A DNA stretch of 64,000 bases from Pseudomonas vranovensis DSM 16006. GTDB taxonomy: Bacteria; Pseudomonadota; Gammaproteobacteria; Pseudomonadales; Pseudomonadaceae. A program made the translations under genes and the position numbers. Under the pieces are notes generated by a model that searched no databases, was not told the DNA's origin, and saw nothing but the letters and a program-made list of their open reading frames with translations. Position 1 is the first letter of the stretch, and each line of letters opens with the position of its first letter. Where the stretch lies: positions 558,001 through 622,000 of the forward strand of contig NZ_AUED01000001.1 of NCBI RefSeq assembly GCF_000425805.1, written 5' to 3'. This document shows positions 10,458 to 20,039 of this stretch, one piece after another.

Positions 10458-11474
10458 GTGGAGTTTCTTGCAGAGTACGCAAGCTTTCTCGCCAAGACCG
10501 CGACCCTGGTGATCGCGATTCTGATTGTCCTGTCGGCGATTGCCGGGTTGCGCGGCAAGGGCCGGCGCAAGGGGGGCGGGCAGTTGCAGGTCAGCAAGCT
10601 CAACGAGTTCTACAAGGACTTGCGCGAGCGCTTGGAGTCCAGCCTGCTGGACAAGTCCCAGCTCAAGGCGCTGCGCAAGCAGCAGGCCAAGGCCGAGAAG
10701 CAACTCAAGAAGAAGCCCGAGGATAAATCGCGGGTGTTCGTCCTGGATTTCGATGGCGACATAAAGGCATCGGCCACTGAAAGCCTGCGCCATGAGATCA
10801 CCGCATTGCTGACCCTGGCCACCCCGCGCGATGAAGTGGTGCTGCGCCTGGAAAGTGGCGGTGGCATGGTGCATAGCTATGGCCTGGCGGCTTCGCAACT
10901 GGCGCGTATTCGCCAGGCGGGCATACCGTTGACCATCTGCATCGACAAGGTCGCTGCCAGCGGTGGCTACATGATGGCGTGCATTGGCGAGAAAATCGTC
11001 AGTGCGCCTTTCGCCATCCTCGGGTCGATCGGCGTGGTGGCCCAATTGCCCAACGTCAATCGCCTGCTGAAAAAGCACGATGTCGACTTCGAGGTGTTCA
11101 CCGCTGGCGAATACAAGCGCACGGTGACCGTGTTCGGCGAGAACACCGAGAAGGGCCGGGAGAAGTTCCAGGAAGACCTGGATGTGACCCATCAGTTGTT
11201 CAAGGACTTCGTTTCGCGTTATCGCCCGCAGTTGCATATCGACGAAGTGGCTACCGGCGAAGTCTGGCTGGGTGTCGCGGCGCTGAACAAGCAATTGGTC
11301 GACGAACTCAAGACCAGCGATGAATACCTGGGCGAGCGGGCACGGGAATCGAACCTGTACCACCTGCACTTCGCCGAGCGTAAAAGCCTGCAGGAGCGGG
11401 TAGGGCTGGCGGCCAGCGGGTCGATCGAAAACACCCTGCTGGGGTTGTGGAGCAAGCTCGGTCGCTGGCGATAA
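10458..11474 (+). CDS. sohB: Protease SohB (peptidase family S49)
   Basis: A 338-residue inner-membrane serine protease with one N-terminal membrane segment (residues about 10-29) and a charged linker before the S49 domain. The catalytic dyad is Ser168 in KVAASGGYM and Lys220 in GEYKR. AAGGAG lies 5 bases before the GTG start. SohB is a signal-peptide-peptidase-like periplasmic protease that can suppress loss of DegP in E. coli. The gene is divergent from the histidine phosphatase and stands alone; the next gene on this strand is the large NEL protein, 72 bases on. Confidence 0.94.
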   Translation: MEFLAEYASFLAKTATLVIAILIVLSAIAGLRGKGRRKGGGQLQVSKLNEFYKDLRERLESSLLDKSQLKALRKQQAKAEKQLKKKPEDKSRVFVLDFDGDIKASATESLRHEITALLTLATPRDEVVLRLESGGGMVHSYGLAASQLARIRQAGIPLTICIDKVAASGGYMMACIGEKIVSAPFAILGSIGVVAQLPNVNRLLKKHDVDFEVFTAGEYKRTVTVFGENTEKGREKFQEDLDVTHQLFKDFVSRYRPQLHIDEVATGEVWLGVAALNKQLVDELKTSDEYLGERARESNLYHLHFAERKSLQERVGLAASGSIENTLLGLWSKLGRWR

Positions 11475-11546
11475 GCATTATGTAGCGCCTTTGGCGTCGG
11501 TAAAGCGGTTCTCCTTTCGGTCTCATTCGCCCAAGGAGAAACCGCG

Positions 11547-14500
11547 ATGCCAACCCCTCGCTCGATATCCATCCCCGGCCTCAATGGCCCCTTCCTGCAA
11601 AGCCGCTTGCCCGACTGGCTCAAGCACGCCACGCCAGACGACGTTGAGCGCTTGCGCAACCACCAGGTCGCCGAGCAATTCACCTCGACCGGCACTGCCG
11701 ACTGGTTCAGCAGTGCCCTGCCAGGCGAGCGCCAGGCGTTGCTCGACTATCAGGCTCGCAGGCGCGCCTCGGCCCAGGCACTGGCAACCTCCCTCAAACC
11801 GCTCAAGGGCATCGGCGAGTTTGCCGAGCCCTTGTTTCGAGCGCGCCTGACCCATGAGCTGGGTATCACACCAGACGTGGACACGGTGGAATTCGTCCAG
11901 TTTCATCCCGAATCACATCTGCTTGGTTTCATCGTCAAGAACGTTCCGCGTCGTCAGAGCCTGATGCAGGCCGCCCTGCAGAATTTTGCCGAGGACACCA
12001 AGTTTGAAAAGGGCAGCGCCCTGGCGCCTAAGGATGCACTGCTCATGGAGCTGTTGCCGGCAACCGAGCAAGCGTATCCGCGCTTTGGCTATCGCTATCA
12101 GAGCAAGCTGGACATTGAACCCAGCCGGTTCGCCCGCCTGTGCCATGAGTTGGACCTGGGTGGGCAGTACCAGCAGCACCTGCAACAGGTGTTCGAGGCC
12201 CCCGAAACCCGCGCCCAGATACGTACCCAGGCCATTGCCACCCGCAAGGACCAGTTGCGGGTTCAGATGCAGATCGCTTTCATGAAAGGGGCGATCAGTG
12301 CGCAAGCCCGGCAGATGCTGAGCAGCCTGTTGCAGGGGGAGCGCGCAGCGCACTTCAACGGCAAACCGGTGCGTTGCTGGCGAATGGAAATGTTCGGTGC
12401 GCCGTTGGCCGAAGTGGTGGTGATGGGCGCTGACCGGGAGCGCAGTGAGCAGGTTGAGCCGATTGTGGTGTATATGCCTGGCGCGCCCTTGTGTCCCTTG
12501 AAGGAGTACCCCTCGGCATCCGCGGCCTTGCAGGACTTGCACATCAATCTGGGTTCGCCGGCTTATCAGGTGTTGCTGCGCCAGTATGCGGGCAAGGCCC
12601 GGGAGTCCCATGTGCTGGACCAGCTCAACAGTGTGCTGTACCACCAGGTGCAACAAGCCAACGGCGTTTATGTCCGCCAGCTCAATCCCCACGGCAACCT
12701 GCAGGTACGTGAAGAGCCGATTGACGCCGAGCTGTTCGGTTACCTGCAAGACCGCCACCTGGAACGACTCAAGGCTGACGCCAGAGTCCTTGCCGTACCC
12801 AGCGCCGACGTAGACGAGCAAGCCCGTGAAGCTCGCCTGGCGTACTGGGAAGGTATCGGGTTCAACGTGCTCAATGCGGCGGCCTTCTTTGTACCGGGAC
12901 TGAGCGAAGTGATGGCCGTGGTCGGTGCTGCGCAACTGGTCAATGAGGTGGTCGAGGGGGCTCAAGCCTGGGAGGATGGCGACCTGGATCAGGTGTGGGC
13001 GCATTTGCAGTCGGTGGGGCTGAACATCGCGCTGGTGGCCGGGCTGGGAATGGCCGGTGGTGCGGCTGCCAGGCTGGAGTCGAATGAGTTCGTGGACTGC
13101 CTGGTCCAGGTCAAACGACCAGATGGTCAGGTTCGTCTATGGAAACCGGACCTGACACCGTATGCCAGTGATATCGCGCTGGTCGGTCACGAAAGTAACG
13201 AGCAAGGGCTTTTCCAGATAGCCGACAAACACTACATACGCCTCGACAATCGCGCCCACGAAGTCACTCATGACGCTCACGGTGAGTGGCGCATGGTTCA
13301 TCCCCATGATCCCCTGGCGTATCAACCACTGCTTCGGCACAACGGTCAAGGCGGATGGGTGGCGCATGGCGAGCAGCCGCTGACCTGGCGCCGCACCCAG
13401 CTGATGCGCCGCTTAGGCCCTCTCGCGGAGGGGGTGGACGATACGCAGTTGATGATCGCCGCCGACATCAGCGGTATCAGTGACGATGTGCTGCGAACCG
13501 TGCATGTGGCCCAGGCACCGATGCCGCCGCTGTTGATCGATACCTTGCAACGTCTACAGCTGAACCGTCAGCTCGATACCTGGATCGGCAACGTGCGCAA
13601 TGGCCTGCCAGGTGGGGTTGGCCGGGATTGTGCTGCCTTGTTGGCGATCGAAATGCCAGGGTGGCCTCGCCGACCGATCGAGGTCATCGACGGCGCCGAG
13701 TTTTCGCCCGTGTCGACGCACTACGGCCAGGAGCGCTGGCCTGGAGTTGAACCCCTCAAGGTGCCGATGAGTGAACTGGTTGCCAATCGACTGCCGGAAA
13801 TAGTACTGCGGGACTTTGATGAGCAGGCCATCAACCAATTGCTTGGTGTCCATGTACAGCGTGCCGACCGATTGCAGACGTTGCGCACGCTGATGGCGCA
13901 ACAGGCGGAGCACGGCCGCAGGATACTGTTCAAGCGAATCTTTGCCGCGTCGGGCAACTCGGCCAGCGCTGAAGCGAGCTTGCTGCAACGGAGTTTTGCG
14001 ACGTTACCGACCCAGGTCTGCGAAGAGCTCGTCAGTCATGCCACCCCGCTGGAGTTTGAGAAAATGCAGGGTGCCGATGCCCGCCTGCCTTTGCGTTTGG
14101 CCGAAGAGGCGCGTCTCTATCAGCGCCAGATCCGACTCAACCGCGCCTTTGAGGGCATCTATTGGCCGCAGCTATCGAGCCTTGACAGCGACTGTCTGGC
14201 GGTGCGGATGCTCGAAGGTCTGCCAGGCTGGAGTGGGAAGATTCACCTGCGGGTATACGACGGCAGCGTCAATGGCACGCTCATCGCCGAGGTGGGCGAG
14301 TCGAGCGGAACGCCCAAGACCTTGGTGTGCAGGCCCGCAGGATACAGTGCCTACGATGCGCAGGGTAACGAATTGACCACCGATGATACGCTGGCCAGCG
14401 CGCTGCTCAAGGCGTTGCCGGACAGTGAGCGGCAGGCGCTGGGCCTGCAGTTGAGCGATCATGAGCGCCTGCGCACAGCATTGGTCAGGCTTGCAGCGGG

Positions 14501-16469
14501 GGATCGGCTGCGCGCCTCGGCAGTGCTTGGTCAGCAACCTGTGCAGCCCTGGTTGCGCACGCCCCTGCGATTGGCTGATGGCCGTGTGGGGTACCCGCTC
14601 AGCGGCCGAGGCGCTGCGAGTGTTCGGTTCAGTAGTGCCCTGAAGCGCCAGGTGCGCAGCTTGTACCCCGTGTTGAGTGATGATGAACTCGGGCCCTTTC
14701 TGGAGGCGCTGGGGGCGTCGGATGCCGAGCGGATTGCCGCACTGACGCAGCGCCACGAGCAATACCGACATCTGGTAGAGGTCCTGGACCGCTGGGTCGA
14801 TCGACGCCAACTCGTCGATGCGGGCGACGGCTGGGCCCGGACGGTGCGTTCCGCTGACTTGTACCGGGTTGCCGAACGTATCAAGAAGGCGTGGCGTCGG
14901 GAGACCATCCGTGTACACAGCGCCGATGGTCGATGTATTGGGTATCGCCTGGACCTGGGGGACATACGCTTGGGGAGCTTGCCGGGCTTATCGGCGGACT
15001 TCAGTCATGTTGCCGACTTGAACCTTGCCAATATGGGTTTGGGCAGCGTACCGGATGATTTCCTTCGGGCGTTCAGTAGCCTTCGCTGGCTGAGTCTTAA
15101 CGGCAATCGCTTGCACAGGCTGGGGGAGGTGGTGGGTGAGTTGCAACAACTGACCAAACTCAGTCTTCAGAACAACAATCTTGTCATCAATGAAGCGTCT
15201 CAGTCGGTGCTCAATCGACTGACCAACCTGAAGTTTTTGCAACTGGAAAACAACCCCCTGGGCAGACCGCCAGCGCTCACCCATTTACCGCAGATACTCA
15301 ACTTGACGTTGAGAAATACAGGCATCCACGACTGGCCGGCAGGCGTGTTTGAGTTGCAACGGTTACTGGTCCTGGATTTGCGCGACAACCAGATTGCCCG
15401 TATTCCGGCGGATGTCCTCGAGCCCTCGGCCCAGGCCGCCCGGTTCGACTGGGTCAATGCGGTGACCAATTTGAGCGGTAATCCGCTTGATGCCCAGAGC
15501 CTTGCCCGCCTGGGCAGCTATCGTCAGCGCACCGGTACGACATTCGGGATTAGGACGGGGCAGCGAGCAGGGCATGTACGCGTCGATGCCTCGCCGGCGC
15601 ACGCTTCCTCTCGGTGGCTGGTCGGCGTCGATGCCGGTCAGCGTGCGCAGATAACCCAGTACTGGGGTACGTTGGCTGCTGAGCCGGACAGCGGCGACTT
15701 CTTCCGGTTGCTCGACGACCTGCGCAACACCGCCGACTTTCAGCGTGGCTATGCCGTGTTGCGCGAGCGAGTGTGGAAGGTGCTCGCGGCTGCCAACAAC
15801 AGCACGCGCCTGCGCCAGGAGTTGTTCGAGCTTGTGGCGCATCCGCATACATGCGGCGACGGTACGATCCTGGTGTTCAGTCAGCTGGAAGTGATGGCGC
15901 TGGTACAGGAAGCGCGTGAGAGCGGGACAGTCGTCGGCGCCGAACATGCACTGATGGAGTTGGCGCGGGGATTGAGTCGCCTGGACGCTGTCGAGCGAAT
16001 TGCCTTGCGCGAGATCGCTGTGCGGCGTGAGGCGGGTCGGTCGGTCGACGAGGTAGAAGTTCGCCTGGCTTACCGGATTGGATTGGCCGAGCGGCTCGAA
16101 CTTCCGGGGCAGCCGCGACGCATGATCTATGTGGGGAAGGCCGAAGTCAGCCAGGTACTACTGGACGCTGCCGGTACCGAAGTGTTGGAAGGCGAGACGG
16201 CCGACGCCTTGAAGGCATCTATTGTGAGTCGGGATTTCTGGGTGGAGTTCCTCAAGTCGCGCTATCGCGCACGTTTCGATGAGGCCAACCGGCCCTATTT
16301 TTCCCGGCTCGTAGCGTTGGACAAAGACAAGGAAAGGATGAGTGACCAGGTTTACCTCGAAAACATTGAAACCATTCAACAACGTCGTGCCGCTGAAGAA
16401 CAGCGATTGGTAGAGGACCTGACCGCAACGATCTGGAACACCCTGCCAGGCCAGGTTACCCATTTGTAG
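11547..16469 (+). CDS. NEL-type E3 ubiquitin ligase / leucine-rich repeat effector-like protein
   Basis: A 1640-residue protein. The N-terminal ~1000 residues resemble the large 'dermonecrotic toxin' (DUF6543-like) regions of Pseudomonas proteins, with two hydrophobic stretches near residues 436-460 and 488-510. About six leucine-rich repeats cover residues 1157-1320 (LRWLSLNGNRLHRL, LLVLDLRDNQIARIP). Residues ~1353-1640 match the NEL (IpaH/SspH) ligase domain, with the catalytic CxD motif as Cys1436-Gly-Asp1438. NEL enzymes transfer ubiquitin to host proteins, so a eukaryotic target is implied. No signal peptide and no secretion genes are nearby. AAGGAGA precedes the ATG. The exact N-terminal family is from memory and less certain than the NEL call. 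Confidence 0.88.
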   Translation: MPTPRSISIPGLNGPFLQSRLPDWLKHATPDDVERLRNHQVAEQFTSTGTADWFSSALPGERQALLDYQARRRASAQALATSLKPLKGIGEFAEPLFRARLTHELGITPDVDTVEFVQFHPESHLLGFIVKNVPRRQSLMQAALQNFAEDTKFEKGSALAPKDALLMELLPATEQAYPRFGYRYQSKLDIEPSRFARLCHELDLGGQYQQHLQQVFEAPETRAQIRTQAIATRKDQLRVQMQIAFMKGAISAQARQMLSSLLQGERAAHFNGKPVRCWRMEMFGAPLAEVVVMGADRERSEQVEPIVVYMPGAPLCPLKEYPSASAALQDLHINLGSPAYQVLLRQYAGKARESHVLDQLNSVLYHQVQQANGVYVRQLNPHGNLQVREEPIDAELFGYLQDRHLERLKADARVLAVPSADVDEQAREARLAYWEGIGFNVLNAAAFFVPGLSEVMAVVGAAQLVNEVVEGAQAWEDGDLDQVWAHLQSVGLNIALVAGLGMAGGAAARLESNEFVDCLVQVKRPDGQVRLWKPDLTPYASDIALVGHESNEQGLFQIADKHYIRLDNRAHEVTHDAHGEWRMVHPHDPLAYQPLLRHNGQGGWVAHGEQPLTWRRTQLMRRLGPLAEGVDDTQLMIAADISGISDDVLRTVHVAQAPMPPLLIDTLQRLQLNRQLDTWIGNVRNGLPGGVGRDCAALLAIEMPGWPRRPIEVIDGAEFSPVSTHYGQERWPGVEPLKVPMSELVANRLPEIVLRDFDEQAINQLLGVHVQRADRLQTLRTLMAQQAEHGRRILFKRIFAASGNSASAEASLLQRSFATLPTQVCEELVSHATPLEFEKMQGADARLPLRLAEEARLYQRQIRLNRAFEGIYWPQLSSLDSDCLAVRMLEGLPGWSGKIHLRVYDGSVNGTLIAEVGESSGTPKTLVCRPAGYSAYDAQGNELTTDDTLASALLKALPDSERQALGLQLSDHERLRTALVRLAAGDRLRASAVLGQQPVQPWLRTPLRLADGRVGYPLSGRGAASVRFSSALKRQVRSLYPVLSDDELGPFLEALGASDAERIAALTQRHEQYRHLVEVLDRWVDRRQLVDAGDGWARTVRSADLYRVAERIKKAWRRETIRVHSADGRCIGYRLDLGDIRLGSLPGLSADFSHVADLNLANMGLGSVPDDFLRAFSSLRWLSLNGNRLHRLGEVVGELQQLTKLSLQNNNLVINEASQSVLNRLTNLKFLQLENNPLGRPPALTHLPQILNLTLRNTGIHDWPAGVFELQRLLVLDLRDNQIARIPADVLEPSAQAARFDWVNAVTNLSGNPLDAQSLARLGSYRQRTGTTFGIRTGQRAGHVRVDASPAHASSRWLVGVDAGQRAQITQYWGTLAAEPDSGDFFRLLDDLRNTADFQRGYAVLRERVWKVLAAANNSTRLRQELFELVAHPHTCGDGTILVFSQLEVMALVQEARESGTVVGAEHALMELARGLSRLDAVERIALREIAVRREAGRSVDEVEVRLAYRIGLAERLELPGQPRRMIYVGKAEVSQVLLDAAGTEVLEGETADALKASIVSRDFWVEFLKSRYRARFDEANRPYFSRLVALDKDKERMSDQVYLENIETIQQRRAAEEQRLVEDLTATIWNTLPGQVTHL

Positions 16470-16481
16470 TTGCCTGGAATC

Positions 16482-16521
16482 AAAACGGCTCCCGCGCCAG
16501 GGATGGCACGGGAGCCGTTTT
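16482..16521. terminator. Bidirectional hairpin terminator
   Basis: Thirteen-base perfect arms AAAACGGCTCCCG (16482-16494) and its complement (16509-16521), with A and T tracts on the two sides, between the convergent NEL and DUF934 genes. It can serve both. Confidence 0.85.
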
Positions 16522-16523
16522 CG

Positions 16524-17018
16524 TCAACGACGACGGAACAGCGGTTGCGGTTCGTCGGTGGCGGCCTGGTAGGTCACCGAAAAGTCTTTCAGGCTTTCCA
16601 GGGCTTCGACCGGGTCCTTGTCGGCGCGCAGGGCAAAGGCGTCGAAACCGCAGCGTTTCAGGTAGAACAGCTGGTCACGCAGTACATCGCCAATGGCACG
16701 CAGCTCGCCAGTGAACTTGTAGCGGTCACGCAACAGGCGCGCATTGGAGTAGTTGCGCCCGTCGGTGAAGGCCGGGAAGTTCAGGGCGATCACTTGGAAG
16801 TGTCCGACGTCGTCGCCGATTTCCTCGGCTTCTTCATCGGCGTCCAGCCACACACCCAGGCCGCCGTCGCGGGCCTTGAGTACATGGGCGTGGTCACGCC
16901 AGAACTGCAACGGCACGATGTAGTCATCACAGTTGGTCAACTCGTCGAAGTTGGCGTCCTTGGGCAGCAGGTGCCAGGTTTCGTCGACGATTTCGTTGTT
17001 CTTAATGATTCGCTGCAT
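16524..17018 (-). CDS. DUF934 protein, sulfite reductase partner
   Basis: A 164-residue cytosolic protein of the DUF934 family. The start MQRIIKNNEIVDETWHLLPKD at 17018 is chosen; the frame is open further upstream but that part lies inside cysI. The first 17 bases overlap the 3' end of cysI, so translation is probably coupled. DUF934 genes regularly follow cysI in Pseudomonas and related bacteria and are thought to help sulfite reduction or sulfate assimilation, but no reaction is established. Recognisable family blocks are DGRNYSNARLLRDRY and LRDQLFYLKRCGFDAF. Confidence 0.9.
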   Translation of the reverse strand: MQRIIKNNEIVDETWHLLPKDANFDELTNCDDYIVPLQFWRDHAHVLKARDGGLGVWLDADEEAEEIGDDVGHFQVIALNFPAFTDGRNYSNARLLRDRYKFTGELRAIGDVLRDQLFYLKRCGFDAFALRADKDPVEALESLKDFSVTYQAATDEPQPLFRRR

Positions 17019-18654
17019 AGACGCGTTCCTTGAAAGGGTCGATGCCAATACGTTGGTAGGTGTCGATGAAACGCTCGTCTTCGGTACGTTTTTCAACGTA
17101 GACGTCGATCAGCTTCTCGATCACATCCGGCATGTCGTCCTGGGCGAAGGACGGGCCGAGGATCTTGCCCAGGCTGGCGTCGCGGCTGGCGCTGCCACCC
17201 AGGGATACCTGGTAGAACTCCTCACCTTTCTTGTCCACCCCGAGGATGCCGATGTGGCCGACGTGGTGGTGACCACAGGCGTTCATGCAGCCGGAGATGT
17301 TCAGGTCCAGTTCACCGATGTCGAACAGGTAGTCCAGGTCGTCGAAACGGCGCTGGATGGATTCGGCGATCGGGATCGACTTGGCGTTGGCCAGGGAGCA
17401 GAAATCGCCCCCCGGGCAGCAGATGATGTCGGTCAGCAGGCCGATGTTCGGCGTAGCGAATCCGTTCTCGCGCAGTTCCAGCCACAGGGCGTGAAGCTGA
17501 CTCTGCTCGACGTCGGCCAGGATGATGTTCTGCTCGTGCGAGGTGCGCAGCTGGCCGAAGCTGTAGCGCTCGGCGAGGTCGGCCACGGCATCGAGCTGCT
17601 TGTCGGTCAGGTCGCCCGGGGCAACGCCGGTCGGCTTGAGCGACAGGGTCACGGCAACGTAGCCAGGCTTCTTGTGCGCCAGTACGTTGCGGGTGCGCCA
17701 GCGGGCAAAGCCCGGGTGCTGTTGTTCGAGCTCGCTGAAGTCGAGGTTGTCGAGCACCTTGTAGTCCGGGTCGACGAAGTGCTTGGCTACGCGCTGCACT
17801 TCGGCTTCGGTCAGGGTCGTGCTGCCACCACGCAGGTGGGCCATTTCGGCATCGACCTTCTCGGCGAAGACTTCAGGGGTAAGGGCCTTGACCAGGATCT
17901 TGATCCGCGCCTTGTACTTGTTGTCGCGACGGCCGTAGCGGTTGTACACCCGCAGGATCGCGTCCAGGTAGCTGAGCAGGTCCTGCCAGGGCAGGAACTC
18001 ATTGATGAAGGCGCCGACCACCGGGGTGCGGCCCAGGCCGCCACCGACCAGTACGCGAAAGCCCAGCTCGCCTGCGGCGTTGTACACCGGCTCCAGGCCG
18101 ATGTCGTGGACTTCGATGGCCGCGCGGTCGCTGGTCGAGCCGTTGATGGCGATCTTGAACTTGCGCGGCAGGTAGGCGAATTCGGGGTGGAAGGTGGTCC
18201 ACTGACGGACGATCTCGCACCAAGGGCGCGGGTCGATCACTTCATCGGCGGCCACACCGGCGAACTGGTCGGTGGTGACGTTGCGCAGGCAGTTGCCGCT
18301 GGTCTGAATGGCGTGCATCTGCACGGTGGCCAGCTCAGCCAGGATCTCGGGGATGTCTTCCAGCGCAGGCCAGTTGTACTGCACGTTCTGCCGGGTACTG
18401 ATGTGGGCGTAGCCCTTGTCGTAGTCGCGCGCGATCTTCGCCAGCATCCGCGTTTGACGCGAGGTCAGCTGGCCATAGGGCACCGCGACCCGCAACATCG
18501 GGGCAAAACGTTGAATATAGAGGCCATTTTGCAGGCGCAGGGGGCGGAACTCTTCTTCGCTCAGCTCACCGGCCAGGTAGCGGCGGGTCTGATCACGGAA
18601 CTGCTTGACGCGGTCCTCGATGATCCGCTGATCGTACTCGTCGTATACGTACAT
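17002..18654 (-). CDS. cysI: Nitrite/sulfite reductase hemoprotein (CysI)
   Basis: A 550-residue siroheme / [4Fe-4S] enzyme that reduces sulfite to sulfide for cysteine synthesis. Two NiR/SiR half-domains are present; the first carries TSGNCLRNVTTDQFAG. The cluster ligands are the C-x5-C in CCPGGDFCSLANAK and the C-x3-C in SGCMNACGHHHVG. The start MYVYDEYDQRII at 18654 has AGGAC upstream; the longer open frame to 18783 is A/T-rich leader. The downstream DUF934 gene overlaps by 17 bases. No flavoprotein subunit (cysJ) is adjacent, in keeping with Pseudomonas enzymes that use another electron donor. Confidence 0.95.
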   Translation of the reverse strand: MYVYDEYDQRIIEDRVKQFRDQTRRYLAGELSEEEFRPLRLQNGLYIQRFAPMLRVAVPYGQLTSRQTRMLAKIARDYDKGYAHISTRQNVQYNWPALEDIPEILAELATVQMHAIQTSGNCLRNVTTDQFAGVAADEVIDPRPWCEIVRQWTTFHPEFAYLPRKFKIAINGSTSDRAAIEVHDIGLEPVYNAAGELGFRVLVGGGLGRTPVVGAFINEFLPWQDLLSYLDAILRVYNRYGRRDNKYKARIKILVKALTPEVFAEKVDAEMAHLRGGSTTLTEAEVQRVAKHFVDPDYKVLDNLDFSELEQQHPGFARWRTRNVLAHKKPGYVAVTLSLKPTGVAPGDLTDKQLDAVADLAERYSFGQLRTSHEQNIILADVEQSQLHALWLELRENGFATPNIGLLTDIICCPGGDFCSLANAKSIPIAESIQRRFDDLDYLFDIGELDLNISGCMNACGHHHVGHIGILGVDKKGEEFYQVSLGGSASRDASLGKILGPSFAQDDMPDVIEKLIDVYVEKRTEDERFIDTYQRIGIDPFKERVYAANH

Positions 18655-18835
18655 AGGGGTCCTGTTCTCAAGCTGCTTGCAGCTAATCGCGCGCACGGCC
18701 GCGCACTCCCAAGCGGAGCGGACGAAAGATAGCAGTTTGCGTTTATGCGCAAAAGTGATGTTTTTGCATATGAAAAGAACCATTTGGACTAAGTGAGACT
18801 GACTGGCATTTGGCTGTTTGGGCCCCGCTGGTGTT

Positions 18836-18841
18836 TATAAT
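18836..18841 (+). promoter_or_regulatory. Candidate -10 element for the periplasmic binding protein gene
   Basis: A perfect TATAAT lies 31 bases before the start codon at 18872. No good -35 element is found at the normal spacing, so this is only a candidate, perhaps activator-dependent. Confidence 0.35.
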
Positions 18842-18871
18842 TGACGGTTTGAATGGCAGGAGCGAATCCGC

Positions 18872-19954
18872 ATGCTCAAGGCCCTGTGCCGAAGTCTGTG
18901 CCTGAGTCTGCCGTTGGTGGCCAGTGCCCAGGGCGCGTCGGTGGTGTTCCTCAATCCGGGTTATTCCAACGAAACGTTCTGGGTCAGTTACTCGCGCTTC
19001 ATGCAAGCCGCCGCCAGCGACCTGGGAATGGACCTGAGCATCCAGTACAGCGAGCGCCGGCCAGCGCTGGCGCTGACCCAGGCACGCCAGGTACTCGAAA
19101 GTGCGCAGCGCCCCGACTACCTGGTGCTGGTCAACGAGCAGTACATCGCGCCCGAAATCATCCGTCTGTCGCACGACAGCGGGGTCAAGCTGTTCCTGGT
19201 CAACAACGGCCTGACTGAAAATCAGGCAAGACTTATCCAGGAGCATCCGGACAAGTACGCGCCCGTGCTCGGGACCCTGGTTGGCAATGACGAGCAGGCG
19301 GGCTACCAGATGCTCAAGGAACTGATTGCCTTGCGCGCCCGGCCGGGCATCACGCGGCCTATCGAGATGCTGGCTTTTTCCGGCATCAAGACCACGCCGG
19401 CTGCGCAACTGCGCGAAAAGGGCATGCGCCGGGCCCTGGCCGAGCACCCCGAGGTGCGCCTGCGCCAGGTGGTGTATGGCGGCTGGGGCAAGGAGCGGGC
19501 CTTTGAGCAGGCCCAGCAACTGCTCAAGCGCTACCCGAAGATCGAACTGGTCTGGTCGGCCAATGACGAGATGGCCTTTGGCGCCATGCAGGCGTTTGCC
19601 GAGGCCGGGCGCATGCCGGGCCAGGATGTGCTGTTCAGTGCTGTCAACAGCTCCCCGCAGGCCTTGCAGGCGCGTATCGACGGGCGCTTGAGCGTGTTGA
19701 TGGGCGGGCACTTTTCGCTGGGGGGCTGGGCCATGGTCCTGTTGCACGATGATGCGCACAACCTGCCCATCGACCGTGATGGTCATCGCGATCACCAGAT
19801 ACCGGCGCTGCAACTGATCGATCCAGTACGGGCGCGCCGCTGGCTGAACCAGCAAGGCCGGGACGACTATGGCCTGGACTTTCATCGCTTCAGCGCCGAG
19901 GGGCATTCGGCGGACTACCGCTACCCCTTTCTTGAGGCGCCGGTCAACTATTGA
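18872..19954 (+). CDS. Periplasmic sugar-type ABC substrate-binding protein (orphan)
   Basis: A 360-residue protein with a signal peptide (MLKALCRSLCLSLPLVASAQG) and the type-I periplasmic-binding fold of the ribose/xylose (Peripla_BP_4) kind: VVFLNPGYSNETFWVSYSRFM at the first strand, then VWSANDEMAFGAMQAFAEAG in the second lobe. No permease or ATPase gene is adjacent, so it either works with a distant transporter or, as for some Pseudomonas homologues, passes ligand information to a sensor. GGAG (CAGGAGC) lies before the ATG. It is divergent from cysI. The ligand is unknown. Confidence 0.85.
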   Translation: MLKALCRSLCLSLPLVASAQGASVVFLNPGYSNETFWVSYSRFMQAAASDLGMDLSIQYSERRPALALTQARQVLESAQRPDYLVLVNEQYIAPEIIRLSHDSGVKLFLVNNGLTENQARLIQEHPDKYAPVLGTLVGNDEQAGYQMLKELIALRARPGITRPIEMLAFSGIKTTPAAQLREKGMRRALAEHPEVRLRQVVYGGWGKERAFEQAQQLLKRYPKIELVWSANDEMAFGAMQAFAEAGRMPGQDVLFSAVNSSPQALQARIDGRLSVLMGGHFSLGGWAMVLLHDDAHNLPIDRDGHRDHQIPALQLIDPVRARRWLNQQGRDDYGLDFHRFSAEGHSADYRYPFLEAPVNY

Positions 19955-20039
19955 AAACCCCTGCTTGAGCAAAGGGCATTGCTGGACTTAACTGCTACGG
20001 GTGACATGCATTCCCATAACCACTACAAGAGGCGATGCA

